Source of the DNA: JBBQWZ01 sp038210135
GTDB lineage: Bacteria > Acidobacteriota > Terriglobia > Bryobacterales > Bryobacteraceae
Assembly: GCA_038210135.1 (NCBI GenBank)
Contig: JBBQWZ010000017.1
Span: 1-64,000 of the forward strand
Length of the DNA: 64,000 nucleotides
Direction: 5' to 3'
A program made the translations under genes and the position numbers. The notes beneath the pieces were generated by a model, which had not been told where the DNA came from, did no database searches, and saw nothing but the letters and a program-made list of their open reading frames with translations. Below, piece after piece: positions 16,450-25,134 of this stretch (position 1 is its first letter; every line of letters begins with the position of its first letter).

Positions 16450-17574
16450 TCAGGCAATAATCGATCCGGTTTGCGCGGTATCGTAGCCCGCTAGCACTTC
16501 GAGTTTCCGGCGAAGGGTCGCCCTTTGGAGGACGTCGAGGAACGCCTTCGCGGCTGGCAGATCAGCGGTCCGCCTCTTCATCACGAGGTCGTAGCGCTCG
16601 CTGTGGAGGGGGACGAAATCGAGGCCAAAGGTTTGCGCGGCGGAACGGGTCGCGAGACAGACGTCGGCATCTTTCGAAAGCACGCAGTAGGCGGCGGCGA
16701 GATGGCCGTAGGCAATCCGCTCGTAGCCGTTCACCTTGCTGCCGCCGTCGATGCCGGCGTTCTCCAACATCTTGTCGAGCAGTCCGCGGCTGCCCGATCC
16801 AGGCTCGCGATTGATGAACCGGACGTTCTTGCGGGCCAGGTCCTCGACCTTCCTGACCGACTTGGGATTGCCGGAGGCAATGACGAAGCCTTCTTCCCAG
16901 CGCGCGAACGTGATCACGCTGAAGTCCTCATTGGGAAAGTGCTTTCGGATAAACGGCAGATTGAACTCGCCGGTCTTCGGATCCTCGAGATGTGAACCGG
17001 CGATGTGCACCTTGCCTTCACTCAGCCATGTAAGAGCGAGCTTGCTCGATGCGGCGGCGGACACGATCTCGATACCACTGGCTTTCTCGACCATGCGCGA
17101 GAGCAAGCCGGTGGCGGGATCGCAGCCGGCCAGCGCCAGGCGTTTCTGTGACGCTTCGTCCTTCGCGAAAACCACGATGTCGGCGCGGCCCGCGGTGCGG
17201 CCCGTGCGATCGATAATGCCGTCGGCCTCTGGCATGTAGTAGGGCGAAGCGCTGACGGGAACGCTCACCCACTTCGAACCCATTTGGCAGATTCGTACAG
17301 GCTGGCCTTTCACGGCGGGCTCGGCGGAGAGAACTTCGGCGGACAAGGACTCGGGCGTTTTGGCGGTTCCGTCTCGCAGGGAGAACAACTCGTCCACGGT
17401 AACTTCGAGTTCACGGGCGAGGTGCAGAGCCACTTCAGTGTTGGGGACGTACGTTCCGGCTTCGATGGCGTAGATGGTTTGACGGCTGACCTGAACGCGC
17501 TGGGCAAGGTCGGATGCACCAACGCCCCTGCTTTTTCGAATCTGACTGAGCCGGTTTCCGACGCGGGTTTTCAC
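16450..17574 (-). CDS. XRE-family regulator fused to an oxyanion/molybdate-binding-protein-like domain
   Basis: A protein of about 374 residues. Residues 1-69 form an XRE helix-turn-helix (LSQIRKSRG, VSRQTIYAIEAGTYVP). The remainder, from about residue 85, is a periplasmic-binding-protein-like domain of the COG1910/PF12727 type. Its visible segments include ADIVVFAKDEAS, VHIAGSHLEDPKTGEF, FINREPGSGSRGLLD and LATRSAAQTFGLDFVPL. Such fusions are thought to sense molybdate, tungstate or a related ligand in the cytoplasm. GTG 17574 fits the family start; GTG 17598 is the alternative. It sits between two TonB receptors and probably controls them. Confidence 0.82.
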   Translation of the reverse strand: MKTRVGNRLSQIRKSRGVGASDLAQRVQVSRQTIYAIEAGTYVPNTEVALHLARELEVTVDELFSLRDGTAKTPESLSAEVLSAEPAVKGQPVRICQMGSKWVSVPVSASPYYMPEADGIIDRTGRTAGRADIVVFAKDEASQKRLALAGCDPATGLLSRMVEKASGIEIVSAAASSKLALTWLSEGKVHIAGSHLEDPKTGEFNLPFIRKHFPNEDFSVITFARWEEGFVIASGNPKSVRKVEDLARKNVRFINREPGSGSRGLLDKMLENAGIDGGSKVNGYERIAYGHLAAAYCVLSKDADVCLATRSAAQTFGLDFVPLHSERYDLVMKRRTADLPAAKAFLDVLQRATLRRKLEVLAGYDTAQTGSIIA

Positions 17575-17588
17575 AAAGCTACTTTCCC

Positions 17589-17607
17589 AACACGTCACAT
17601 TGTAGCG
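17589..17607. promoter_or_regulatory. Candidate operator words upstream of the regulator gene
   Basis: This stretch contains AACACGTCA followed by ACATTGTAG. The same 9-mer AACACGTCA and the near-identical ACATTGTTAG occur in the promoter region of the receptor at 20838, in the reverse order. I infer binding sites for the XRE regulator encoded alongside. Confidence 0.3.
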
Positions 17608-17628
17608 TTTGCGCCGGAAATGGACCGT

Positions 17629-20600
17629 TTAGAAATGGATCTTGCCGACGAACTCGAACACGCGGGGATTGCCGGCGCTGGTGATCGAACCGAAAGCGGC
17701 GCTGCCGAAGCTGCCGTTCGGATCGTTCAGTGGCGGCGTGTTCGACACGTTGAAGGCTTCGGCGCGAAACTCGATGCGCATACGTTCTCTGATGCGGAAG
17801 GTTTTGCCGATCATCAGGTCGGCGTTCTGGAGACCGGGTCCGCGAACCGGATTGCGGGAGGCGGTTCCGATCACGAACTGCGCGGCGTTCGAGAACGCGG
17901 CGGTGTTGAAGTACTTCGCGACGGAGGGGGTCGCGAATTCGTTCGGATCGCTGAGGCGGTTGGGCCTTTGAACCGCGAAGCCGAGGCTGGAATTGTTGTT
18001 GGTAGCCTGTGTCACGGCAACGGCGTCGCCGGCTTGCACGCGCACGAGTCCGGCGAATTGCCAACCGGAAATCTTCCAGACGCGCGGGATGTCGTAGACC
18101 CAGCCGAGCGCGAACACCTTGGGAATGTCGCCGCTCGACACGTCTTTTTCGAGGTGACGGTTGAAGGCGTCGGCGGCACCGGTAGTGCCAAGCACGGGAC
18201 CGGAAAAGATGGTTTGCGAGAAGACGCTCGAGGCGTCGTCGATCAGCTTCGAGAAGGTATAGGCACCGTTGATGGAGAGGCCGTGCGAGAGCCGCTTCTC
18301 CATTTTGACCGCTGCCGCGTGATAGCTGGAATTGCCGAAGTTGTCGCGGAACAATGCGAGCGTCGTGAAGCGCGGATACGGGCGGAGAAGCTGCTGCTGC
18401 GCGATGGTCGCGCCTCCGAGAGACGACGAGGCGGGGATCTGCCCGACGTACGGATTCGGAACTCGGCCTAGAAGGGCGGCACCAAGCGACAGGTTTTCGG
18501 CAGGAAGCTGATTGATATTGGCGTCGGGAATTCCGAGTCTGGTGTTCTTCGAGCCGAGATAGCTGGCTTCGAAATTCCAGTTTTTGCCGAGCGTCTTCTC
18601 GAGGGTGAAGTTCCATTGCTGGGAGTAGCCGGAGCCGTTCTTTCGATCAACTCCGAAGACGCCTTGGCCGAGACCGGAATTCGCATTCGGAGCGCTGACT
18701 TGCACGGTGGGTCCGGTTGAGAGCGGGAACGCCGCGTTCACGTTGTCGGCGGATTGTTGACCGACGGTTTGGACGAAGGGGAATTGCGGAATCGTAAAGG
18801 GCGTTGTGATGCCGGATTGCTCGAAGTACACCATGCCGTAGCCGGAGCGAATAACGAGGCTGTCGTTGATCCGGTAAGCGAGGCCGACGCGCGGCCCGAA
18901 GTTACCGAGTTCCAATTCGCGCGCGGTGTGCGGGAATTCGAGAACCTGCGTATGCAGATTGAAGACCGCGCCCTGATCGTGCTTTTCGATGGAGGGGAAG
19001 TTCAAAGTGTAACGGGTGCCGATGTTCAAAGTGAGGCGCGGCGATACCCTCCAGTCGTCGCCGACGAAGAACTCCGCGATGTGGGCGCGCGGCTGGATCA
19101 CTTGCTTTTGAATGTCGATGGTGAAGGCGTTGACTTGTCCGAGTAGGAAAGACGCGAGGGCGTTTCCGCTGCCGGTGACGGAAGCGCTGTTGGTTCCGGT
19201 GTTGCTGAATCCGAACGCGCCCGTGGGATTCGGCGGGTTGATGACGTCGAGCGCCTCGCGCCGGATGTCCAGGCCGAACTTGACGGTGTGGCGTCCGCGG
19301 ACGAGCGTCAAGGTGTCGAGGAATTCGGTAATCGATGTCGTGAATTTAGAATTGGCGGCGGTGGTCGGTCCGATCTGCTGGAAGCCGGCGACGCTGAAGA
19401 TGGGGAGCACCGAGGCGAAGGAATTTTGCGGGAGGCCGGGCACGGTGACTCCGCCGTTCTGCAGCGAGCCTTGATGGAGATCGCGCCGGGAGTAACCGAA
19501 GCGGAACTGATTCAACGCCGTCGGGGAGGCGATCCAGTTGTAGTCGCCGACGAAGGCGTGTCCCCGGGTGATGGCATGGCCGACGACGCCGGACGTCAGG
19601 CTGCCGCTGCCATCCGGAAGAGGGGTGACAGGCGTGTCGTCGTCGCGAAAATAGGTATAGCGGCCAAAGACGCGGTGCTTCTGCCCGAAGTAGCGATCGA
19701 CGCGGAAGTCGGCCTGGTCCTGATTGTCGGGTTCGGTGGCGGTGCGAACGAAGTTATTGGCTCCGGCGACGTTCGGCAAGGGGTAGTGGGCGAGGATCTG
19801 CTTGCCGATAGCGTCGAAGCGATCGAGCGGAATGGTGTTGTTAACGAATGGAACGCGGGGCGAAGCGGCGGGGTCGAAGATGGTCTGAGTGAAGACGCCT
19901 CCGCGTTGGGCGAGGGTGGGCACGACGCTGAATCGCGTGATGCCTGTGCGCAGGCGCGTTCCTTGCCAGTCGGCGAAGAAGAAGGTCTTATTGGCCTGAA
20001 TCGGCCCACCGATGGTGACTCCGTATTGGTTGCGGCGGAATAGCGGTTTCGGGCCGGGCTGCGCGAACAGGTTGCGCGCGTTGAGGGCTTCATTGCGGAA
20101 GAATTCGAAGACGCTGCCGTGAAATTCGTTACTGCCGGACTTGCCGATGACCATGACGGTGCCGCCGTTGGAGCGGCCGTATTCCGGCGAATACGCGTTG
20201 ACGTTGAGCTTGAATTCGGCCATGCCGTCGATGACCGGGTAATAGAGGACCTGACCGGGCTCGGGCTGCAGCACGCTGATCCCGTCGTAGATATATTCGT
20301 TGGTTCGCGGACGGCTGCCGTTGATTCGGGGGAGGAAGTTGCCGTTCGGCAAGGCGACGCCGGGCGACAGCGTTACGAGCGGAATGAAGTTGCGTCCATC
20401 GAGCGGCAGCGTGGTGATGGTTTTCTCTTCGACGTTCAGGCTGACCGCGCCGCTCGAAGTTTGCAAAAGCGGAGCGGCAGCGTTGACGTCGATCGACTGA
20501 TCCGGCTGTCCGACTTGCAAGGTGAGATCGAGGGTGGTCGAGGCCGCCAGACGAAGGGTGATGCCGGACTGGCGGTAGATGCGGAAGCCGGACTGTTCGA

Positions 20601-20838
20601 CCACCACGACGTAGCGCCCTGCCGGAAGGCCGACGATGTGATATTCGCCGCGTTCGTTGGTCACAGCGGCGTATTTGGCGGCCGTGGCCTGATCGATCGC
20701 CTCGACCTTGGCTTTCGGCACGGCGAGGCCGGAGGGATCGCGCACGTCACCGAGGAGTTCGGCGCGCCCGGCTTGTCCAAAGAGAGGCGCGGCGAGGAGC
20801 GAAAGGAGGCAAAAGAGGACGCACTTTCGTTTCGACAT
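17629..20838 (-). CDS. Oar-like TonB-dependent receptor with carboxypeptidase-regulatory domain
   Basis: A 1069-residue outer-membrane receptor. It has a signal peptide (LFCLLSLLAAPLFGQA), a CarboxypepD_reg domain (about 25-110, with GDVRDPSGLAVPKAKVEA), a plug (about 115-250, with TTLPLDGRNFIPLVTLSPGV and MVIGKSGSNEFHGSVFEFF), a long barrel, and a C-terminus ending FVGKIHF. It is the first gene of the minus-strand block, read before the XRE regulator 54 bases downstream. The upstream region (20839-20929) is shared with the divergent Nudix gene and contains a TAACA-T-TGTTA palindrome. It is related to, but clearly different from, the receptor at 13051-15855. Confidence 0.88.
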   Translation of the reverse strand: MSKRKCVLFCLLSLLAAPLFGQAGRAELLGDVRDPSGLAVPKAKVEAIDQATAAKYAAVTNERGEYHIVGLPAGRYVVVVEQSGFRIYRQSGITLRLAASTTLDLTLQVGQPDQSIDVNAAAPLLQTSSGAVSLNVEEKTITTLPLDGRNFIPLVTLSPGVALPNGNFLPRINGSRPRTNEYIYDGISVLQPEPGQVLYYPVIDGMAEFKLNVNAYSPEYGRSNGGTVMVIGKSGSNEFHGSVFEFFRNEALNARNLFAQPGPKPLFRRNQYGVTIGGPIQANKTFFFADWQGTRLRTGITRFSVVPTLAQRGGVFTQTIFDPAASPRVPFVNNTIPLDRFDAIGKQILAHYPLPNVAGANNFVRTATEPDNQDQADFRVDRYFGQKHRVFGRYTYFRDDDTPVTPLPDGSGSLTSGVVGHAITRGHAFVGDYNWIASPTALNQFRFGYSRRDLHQGSLQNGGVTVPGLPQNSFASVLPIFSVAGFQQIGPTTAANSKFTTSITEFLDTLTLVRGRHTVKFGLDIRREALDVINPPNPTGAFGFSNTGTNSASVTGSGNALASFLLGQVNAFTIDIQKQVIQPRAHIAEFFVGDDWRVSPRLTLNIGTRYTLNFPSIEKHDQGAVFNLHTQVLEFPHTARELELGNFGPRVGLAYRINDSLVIRSGYGMVYFEQSGITTPFTIPQFPFVQTVGQQSADNVNAAFPLSTGPTVQVSAPNANSGLGQGVFGVDRKNGSGYSQQWNFTLEKTLGKNWNFEASYLGSKNTRLGIPDANINQLPAENLSLGAALLGRVPNPYVGQIPASSSLGGATIAQQQLLRPYPRFTTLALFRDNFGNSSYHAAAVKMEKRLSHGLSINGAYTFSKLIDDASSVFSQTIFSGPVLGTTGAADAFNRHLEKDVSSGDIPKVFALGWVYDIPRVWKISGWQFAGLVRVQAGDAVAVTQATNNNSSLGFAVQRPNRLSDPNEFATPSVAKYFNTAAFSNAAQFVIGTASRNPVRGPGLQNADLMIGKTFRIRERMRIEFRAEAFNVSNTPPLNDPNGSFGSAAFGSITSAGNPRVFEFVGKIHF

Positions 20839-20853
20839 AGTGACTCGCTAAAG

Positions 20854-20877
20854 TAACATTGTTAGTTTAACACGTCA
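20854..20877. promoter_or_regulatory. Candidate operator in the Nudix/receptor divergent region
   Basis: A perfect palindrome TAACA-T-TGTTA (20854-20864) is followed by GTTTAACACGTCA. The words AACACGTCA and ACATTGT recur at 17589-17607, just upstream of the XRE-type regulator gene. Confidence 0.35.
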
Positions 20878-20929
20878 TTCGGAAGGAGCTTCGGCAGCGA
20901 CAGGATGTCGAGCGCGGTACGTTAACGAC

Positions 20930-21388
20930 ATGGCCAAGCGGAGCGCGGGACTGCTTTTATTTCGGCGGCGAGAGGGGAATTTAGAGGTCCTGCTGGTGCA
21001 TCCGGGAGGTCCGTTTTGGGCCGGTAAGGACGAGGGGGTGTGGTCCATCCCGAAGGGGGAGTATGCGGAGGATGATGATGCATTCGCGGCGGCGAAGCGG
21101 GAGTTTTTTGAGGAAACGGGACTGCGGGCTGAGGGGCAGGGGATCGCGCTGGGCGAAGTAAAGCAGGCGGGCGGCAAGGTCGTAGTGGCGTGGGCGATGG
21201 CGGGGGATATGGATCCGTCGCAGATCCGGAGCAATACCTTTTCGCTCGAATGGCCGCCGAGGTCGGGCCGGAGGAAGGAATTTCCTGAGGTGGACAGGGG
21301 AGACTGGTTTTCGCTTGCTGCGGCGGCGGGCAAGATTGTGAAAGGTCAAATACCGCTGCTTGAGCGCGCTGGGGAGATTTTAGGCTGA
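20930..21388 (+). CDS. Nudix hydrolase
   Basis: A 152-residue Nudix-fold protein. The Nudix box runs from G43 to L65, with the core AKREFFEETGL intact. The first Glu of the canonical G-x5-E is Asp here, a conservative change. The preceding WSIPKGEY and the early SAGLLLFRRREG are typical of a branch of NTP pyrophosphohydrolases and DNA-repair-type Nudix proteins found in many soil bacteria. It probably hydrolyses a nucleoside-diphosphate-linked substrate; which one cannot be told. It is divergent from the large TonB receptor gene. Confidence 0.85.
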   Translation: MAKRSAGLLLFRRREGNLEVLLVHPGGPFWAGKDEGVWSIPKGEYAEDDDAFAAAKREFFEETGLRAEGQGIALGEVKQAGGKVVVAWAMAGDMDPSQIRSNTFSLEWPPRSGRRKEFPEVDRGDWFSLAAAAGKIVKGQIPLLERAGEILG

Positions 21389-21400
21389 GAGTGGGGGCGT

Positions 21401-21437
21401 AAACACAAAAAAGGCGGAGCCGATGGCCGGCTCCGCC
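21401..21437 (-). terminator. Intrinsic terminator of the response-regulator gene
   Basis: On the minus strand a 9-bp GC stem (21429-21437 pairs with 21413-21421) is followed by TTTTTTGTGTTT. It lies about 70 bases beyond the response-regulator stop. Confidence 0.8.
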
Positions 21438-21509
21438 AAGTTGTTCGAAGTAGCTAAGGAAGTCCCGCTTGACGTTCCGAAACTTTGCCGAGTCCGGCGG
21501 TACTTGCGC

Positions 21510-22175
21510 CTAGACCAGATTCGGGATCTTGATGATCTTTTTCTGGATGGCGTATTGGACCAGCTGCGCTTTGTTGTGGATATCCAGTTTGCGCATGAGA
21601 TTGAACTTGTGGGCTTCGACGGTTTTAACGCTGAGGTTCAGGTCGCAGGCGATTTCCTTCACGGAATTGCCTTCGGCGAGCATCTTGAGGACTTCGCGCT
21701 CGCGCGTGGTCAATGTGGCGAAACGGGGGAGGCGGTTGGCGGACTTGATGCGGCTGCGGAAATCGTCTACCAATTGCGACAGCATGCGCGGGCTCAGATA
21801 GCTGCCACCGCGGCAGATGTCGCGGATGGCGGCGACGAGCTGTTGCGAGGGGCTGTCCTTCAGGACGTACCCGCTGGCGCCGACTTCCATGCCTTCAACG
21901 AGGTAGTCTTCGTCGTCGTACATGGTGAGAAACAGGACCTTGGTTTCGGGGCGGTTCTTTTTGATCTGACGGGTCGCCTCAAAGCTGCTCAGGCCGGGCA
22001 TTCCGATATCCATCAGAACGACGTCCGGACGGGCTTCGTTGGCTTTCTCGACGGCATCGCCGCCGTTCGCGGCTTCGCCCACTACTTCCATGTCCGATTC
22101 CGCAGAGATGAGAGTCCGGATTCCTTGACGAAACAGCGTGTGGTCGTCCGCCAGCATAATTCGAATCTTGGCCAT
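21510..22175 (-). CDS. NarL/FixJ-family response regulator
   Basis: A 221-residue two-domain regulator. The receiver domain (about 4-120) has the acidic pair DD (residues 10-11), phosphoacceptor D56 in VVLMDIGMPG and the conserved Lys in YVLKDSP. The C-terminal LuxR-type helix-turn-helix (about 150-215) reads LTTREREVLKMLAEG and KEIACDLNLSVKTVEAHK. It lies just downstream of the histidine kinase gene on the same strand (about 65 bases apart), so the two almost certainly form a two-component system. A clear intrinsic terminator follows at 21401-21437. Confidence 0.92.
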   Translation of the reverse strand: MAKIRIMLADDHTLFRQGIRTLISAESDMEVVGEAANGGDAVEKANEARPDVVLMDIGMPGLSSFEATRQIKKNRPETKVLFLTMYDDEDYLVEGMEVGASGYVLKDSPSQQLVAAIRDICRGGSYLSPRMLSQLVDDFRSRIKSANRLPRFATLTTREREVLKMLAEGNSVKEIACDLNLSVKTVEAHKFNLMRKLDIHNKAQLVQYAIQKKIIKIPNLV

Positions 22176-22240
22176 ATCGTTCGCTCGTCCTTCGCTAAGT
22201 TTTGGATCGCCGCGGTTTGCTACTTACGGCTGCGCGCTTT

Positions 22241-23896
22241 TTATCCGCCTAGCGCGTCTCTATCTTTCGTAATCGGCAATTCGATCGCGATTCTCGTACC
22301 GCGCTCCCTTTTCCCCGCGCCGGGATTGCTTTGCACATCGAACCGGCCGCCTAACAGGGCCACACGTTCGCGCATCCCGGAAAGACCGAAGGACTCGCGC
22401 TTGGCGAGCGCCTCGGTTACGTTGAAGCCGACACCGTTGTCGTCCACGACTAACTTCAACATTCCATCGGCCGAAGTCACGGAAATGTTTACATTGTTCG
22501 CCTGAGAATGTTTACCGATGTTGTTGCAGCACTCCTGCACGAGGCGATACACAATAATTTCAATCTGTTGCGAAAGTCCCCCGATGCGGGCAAGATGCAG
22601 GCGCATACGGCAGGGATGAAGCCGGCGGAAGCGGTTGACCAGCTGCCGGAGCGCGGCGCCGAGGCCGAGCGACTCGAGAACGGCGGGGCTCAGTGCGGCA
22701 ATCAGGCGGCGCATCTCTAAGATGGTCCGTTCGGTGAGATCACGGGCTTCGCCGAGCTTTGAACGCCATTCGCTTTGTTCTTCGGGGATGGATTGCTCAA
22801 GCAGCTCCATTTGCAACCGGATGCACAGCAGAGACTGGCCGGCTTCGTCGTGGAGCTCGCGGCTGATGCGGCGGCGTTCCATTTCCTCGACGTGCAGCAT
22901 GTGCTCGGCCAGGCGACGGACCTGCTCTTCGCGGCGCGCGAGATCCTCCATCAAACGGGCCTTTTCAGCGGCCATCCAGCAGCGTTCGGCGGCGGCGGCC
23001 AGCAGTTCCTGCTCGCGCGGCAGCCATTCATAATTCTCCGAAAAGCCGAACTGCATGACGCCGGTCACGCGGCCGTCATCAGCGAGCGGAATCGACCAGC
23101 AGGAGGTGAATTGGCGGGTCCAGTGAGGGTCGAGGAGCGTCGAGGTTTCGGCGTCGGCGCAAGAGATGTAGCGCGGCTTCGAAAGGGCTTTCTTGAGGGC
23201 CGGTTTCGAAGCGAACATCACGGCGAGTTCGTTGGGTGTCGCGGCCTTTAGCTGCCACACCTTGCCCGAATCGTCGAGCAGATACAAGCGTCCGGCATCG
23301 GCATGGCAGACCTGGACCAGGCAATCGAGGAAGCGTCCGAGGAGTTCGCCCAGATTTCGCGATTCGAGTTCGACCCGGAAGAGCTCGTAGAACGCCTGCG
23401 TTTCCGCCTCGCGGACCTGATAATAGGCGTTATTGAGCGTGAGTACTACGCAGAAATGCAGTTGTTCCCGGACCCACTGGAAATTGGAGTACTCGCCGGG
23501 AAGAAGATCGCGCAGTGTGGGCGTCAGGATCTTGTCGTATTCCTGGAGCGCTTCGAGAATCGCACTGGGCGGCAGGTTCAACTTAGCGAGGCGGCGTCCG
23601 TTGTATTCGACTTGTTCGATGAACTTGAGAGGCGCCTGACCGGCCGCCAGGATGCGGGTCGCTGAGCCGATGGTGATGGCGGATAAGGCGGTGCGCTGTT
23701 TAGGTTCAAACGACAGCGCCTTCAGGCGGGTTTGAAAGCGACGCTCCAGGCTGTCCGCGTGTGGCACCAACAGGATCGCCAGCCGATGCAGATGGACGCG
23801 AAGCTGATCGCTCAGAACGTCGGCAGCATCGGCAAGTTCCGGCGAGATCTGCGTGGTCTGCAAGCTGGGAGCCCTAAGGCCCGCGTTTCGGGACAC
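22241..23896 (-). CDS. Cytoplasmic sensor histidine kinase (HisKA_3) with GAF-like domain
   Basis: A 551-residue soluble kinase with no transmembrane segment. An all-helical N-terminal domain (about 20-170) precedes a GAF-like sensor (about 175-310). Then comes a coiled-coil and the HisKA_3 dimerisation region with phosphoacceptor H349 (ERRRISRELHDEAGQS). The ATPase domain shows VQECCNNIGKHSQA (N box) and VVDDNGVGF (G1). The N-terminal helices around VEYNGRRLAKLNLPPSAI recall globin-coupled sensors, but an Asn occupies the expected proximal-His position, so heme binding is doubtful. It partners with the response regulator at 21510-22175. Confidence 0.88.
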   Translation of the reverse strand: MSRNAGLRAPSLQTTQISPELADAADVLSDQLRVHLHRLAILLVPHADSLERRFQTRLKALSFEPKQRTALSAITIGSATRILAAGQAPLKFIEQVEYNGRRLAKLNLPPSAILEALQEYDKILTPTLRDLLPGEYSNFQWVREQLHFCVVLTLNNAYYQVREAETQAFYELFRVELESRNLGELLGRFLDCLVQVCHADAGRLYLLDDSGKVWQLKAATPNELAVMFASKPALKKALSKPRYISCADAETSTLLDPHWTRQFTSCWSIPLADDGRVTGVMQFGFSENYEWLPREQELLAAAAERCWMAAEKARLMEDLARREEQVRRLAEHMLHVEEMERRRISRELHDEAGQSLLCIRLQMELLEQSIPEEQSEWRSKLGEARDLTERTILEMRRLIAALSPAVLESLGLGAALRQLVNRFRRLHPCRMRLHLARIGGLSQQIEIIVYRLVQECCNNIGKHSQANNVNISVTSADGMLKLVVDDNGVGFNVTEALAKRESFGLSGMRERVALLGGRFDVQSNPGAGKRERGTRIAIELPITKDRDALGG

Positions 23897-23921
23897 ACCT
23901 ATATATCGGCAGCTAAGCGAT

Positions 23922-25124
23922 TCACTTTAGTACACCCACTACTCCGTTTTCGGCGGCGAGGTCGGCGGCAGTCTTTCCGGCTTTGTTGCGAAGGTCGCGT
24001 TTTGCTCCTTTTTCGAGCAGGACGACGGCGACGTCCTGGCGTCCGAAGGAGGCGGCGACATGCAGTGGCGTGGAGCCGTCGGCGTCGAGAGAATTGACGT
24101 TCGCGCCGTGTTCGATCAGCCATTTACAGATGGCAGCCTGGCCGGAAAGGGCGGCGTCGTGGAGGGCGGTGGCCCCAGAGGAGTTGGTCGCGTTAACCTT
24201 AGCGCCTTTAGATACAAGAAGTTCAACCGTTGAGGCTTGGCCCTTCAAAGCGGCGTCGTTCAAAAGGGGCGCGCCTTCGAAGCGGACCTTATTAATGTCG
24301 GGGATTTTTGCGATCAGGATTTGGACCAAATCGTTTTGCCCACGGAGGACGGCTTCATGCAGGGCTTTGTTGGCGGAAACGGGGGCGCCGCGATCGATCA
24401 GGAGTTCGGCGACGCGGGCGTGCCGCTGGTTGAGAGCGAAGTCGAGGGCCGTGGCACCAGATTTATCCTGGGAGTTTATGTTGGCTCCGGCATCGAGCAA
24501 AGCGGTGACGGTTTCGAGCTGGCCTTTGGCGGCCGCCAGTTGGAGGGCGTTCGCGCCGGTATCGGTGGTCATGGCGGTGAGGGAGGCTCGCTTTTTGATT
24601 AGGAAGAAGACGGCACTCTGTTCGCCGCGCCAAGCGGCCTCCATCAAAGGCGTGGAACCGTTTTCGTCACGGGCGTTGACGTTGGCCCCGTGCTTGAGCA
24701 GGAGTTCGAGGAAGTTGACGTAACCGCGTCCGGCGGCGAGGTGGAGGGCGGTGGATCCGGCGCGGAAGGTGGCGTTGACGTCGGCTCCGTTGGCGATCAG
24801 GAGATCGGCGGCTTCGTAACGGCGCATGATGACGGCGTAGTGCAGGGGCGTGGAGCCGCCTTCGAGATGCCGGGCGTTGATGTCGGCTTTCGCGTTGATC
24901 AGAAGTTGGATGGCTTCGAGGGATCCGGACCAGGCGGCGTCGTGCAGGGGCGTTCCGCCGAGGGAGTCGCGGTTGTTGACCGGGGAGCCGGTTTCGAGCA
25001 GCTGGCGCATGCGGGCGACGTCGCCGGCGCGGGCTGCTTTGTGGAGGTCGTCGAGGGCGGCGAACGCGGGAAGGCAGAGGATCAGCGGCAAGATCCGGCG
25101 CGCAACTGCTTCGCGGACCCGCAT
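23922..25124 (-). CDS. Exported ankyrin-repeat protein
   Basis: A 400-residue protein made almost entirely of about eleven ankyrin repeats after an N-terminal signal-peptide-like segment (ILPLILCLPAFAALDD). Typical repeat cores such as GSTPLHYAV, GSTALHLAAGRG and GATALHDAALSG recur about every 33 residues. Ankyrin arrays mediate protein binding; here the site would be the periplasm if the signal is functional. Ten bases separate it from the upstream thioredoxin-like gene on the same strand, so the two are very likely one operon and may work together in the envelope. Confidence 0.85.
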   Translation of the reverse strand: MRVREAVARRILPLILCLPAFAALDDLHKAARAGDVARMRQLLETGSPVNNRDSLGGTPLHDAAWSGSLEAIQLLINAKADINARHLEGGSTPLHYAVIMRRYEAADLLIANGADVNATFRAGSTALHLAAGRGYVNFLELLLKHGANVNARDENGSTPLMEAAWRGEQSAVFFLIKKRASLTAMTTDTGANALQLAAAKGQLETVTALLDAGANINSQDKSGATALDFALNQRHARVAELLIDRGAPVSANKALHEAVLRGQNDLVQILIAKIPDINKVRFEGAPLLNDAALKGQASTVELLVSKGAKVNATNSSGATALHDAALSGQAAICKWLIEHGANVNSLDADGSTPLHVAASFGRQDVAVVLLEKGAKRDLRNKAGKTAADLAAENGVVGVLK

Positions 25125-25134
25125 GGACGAAGCC

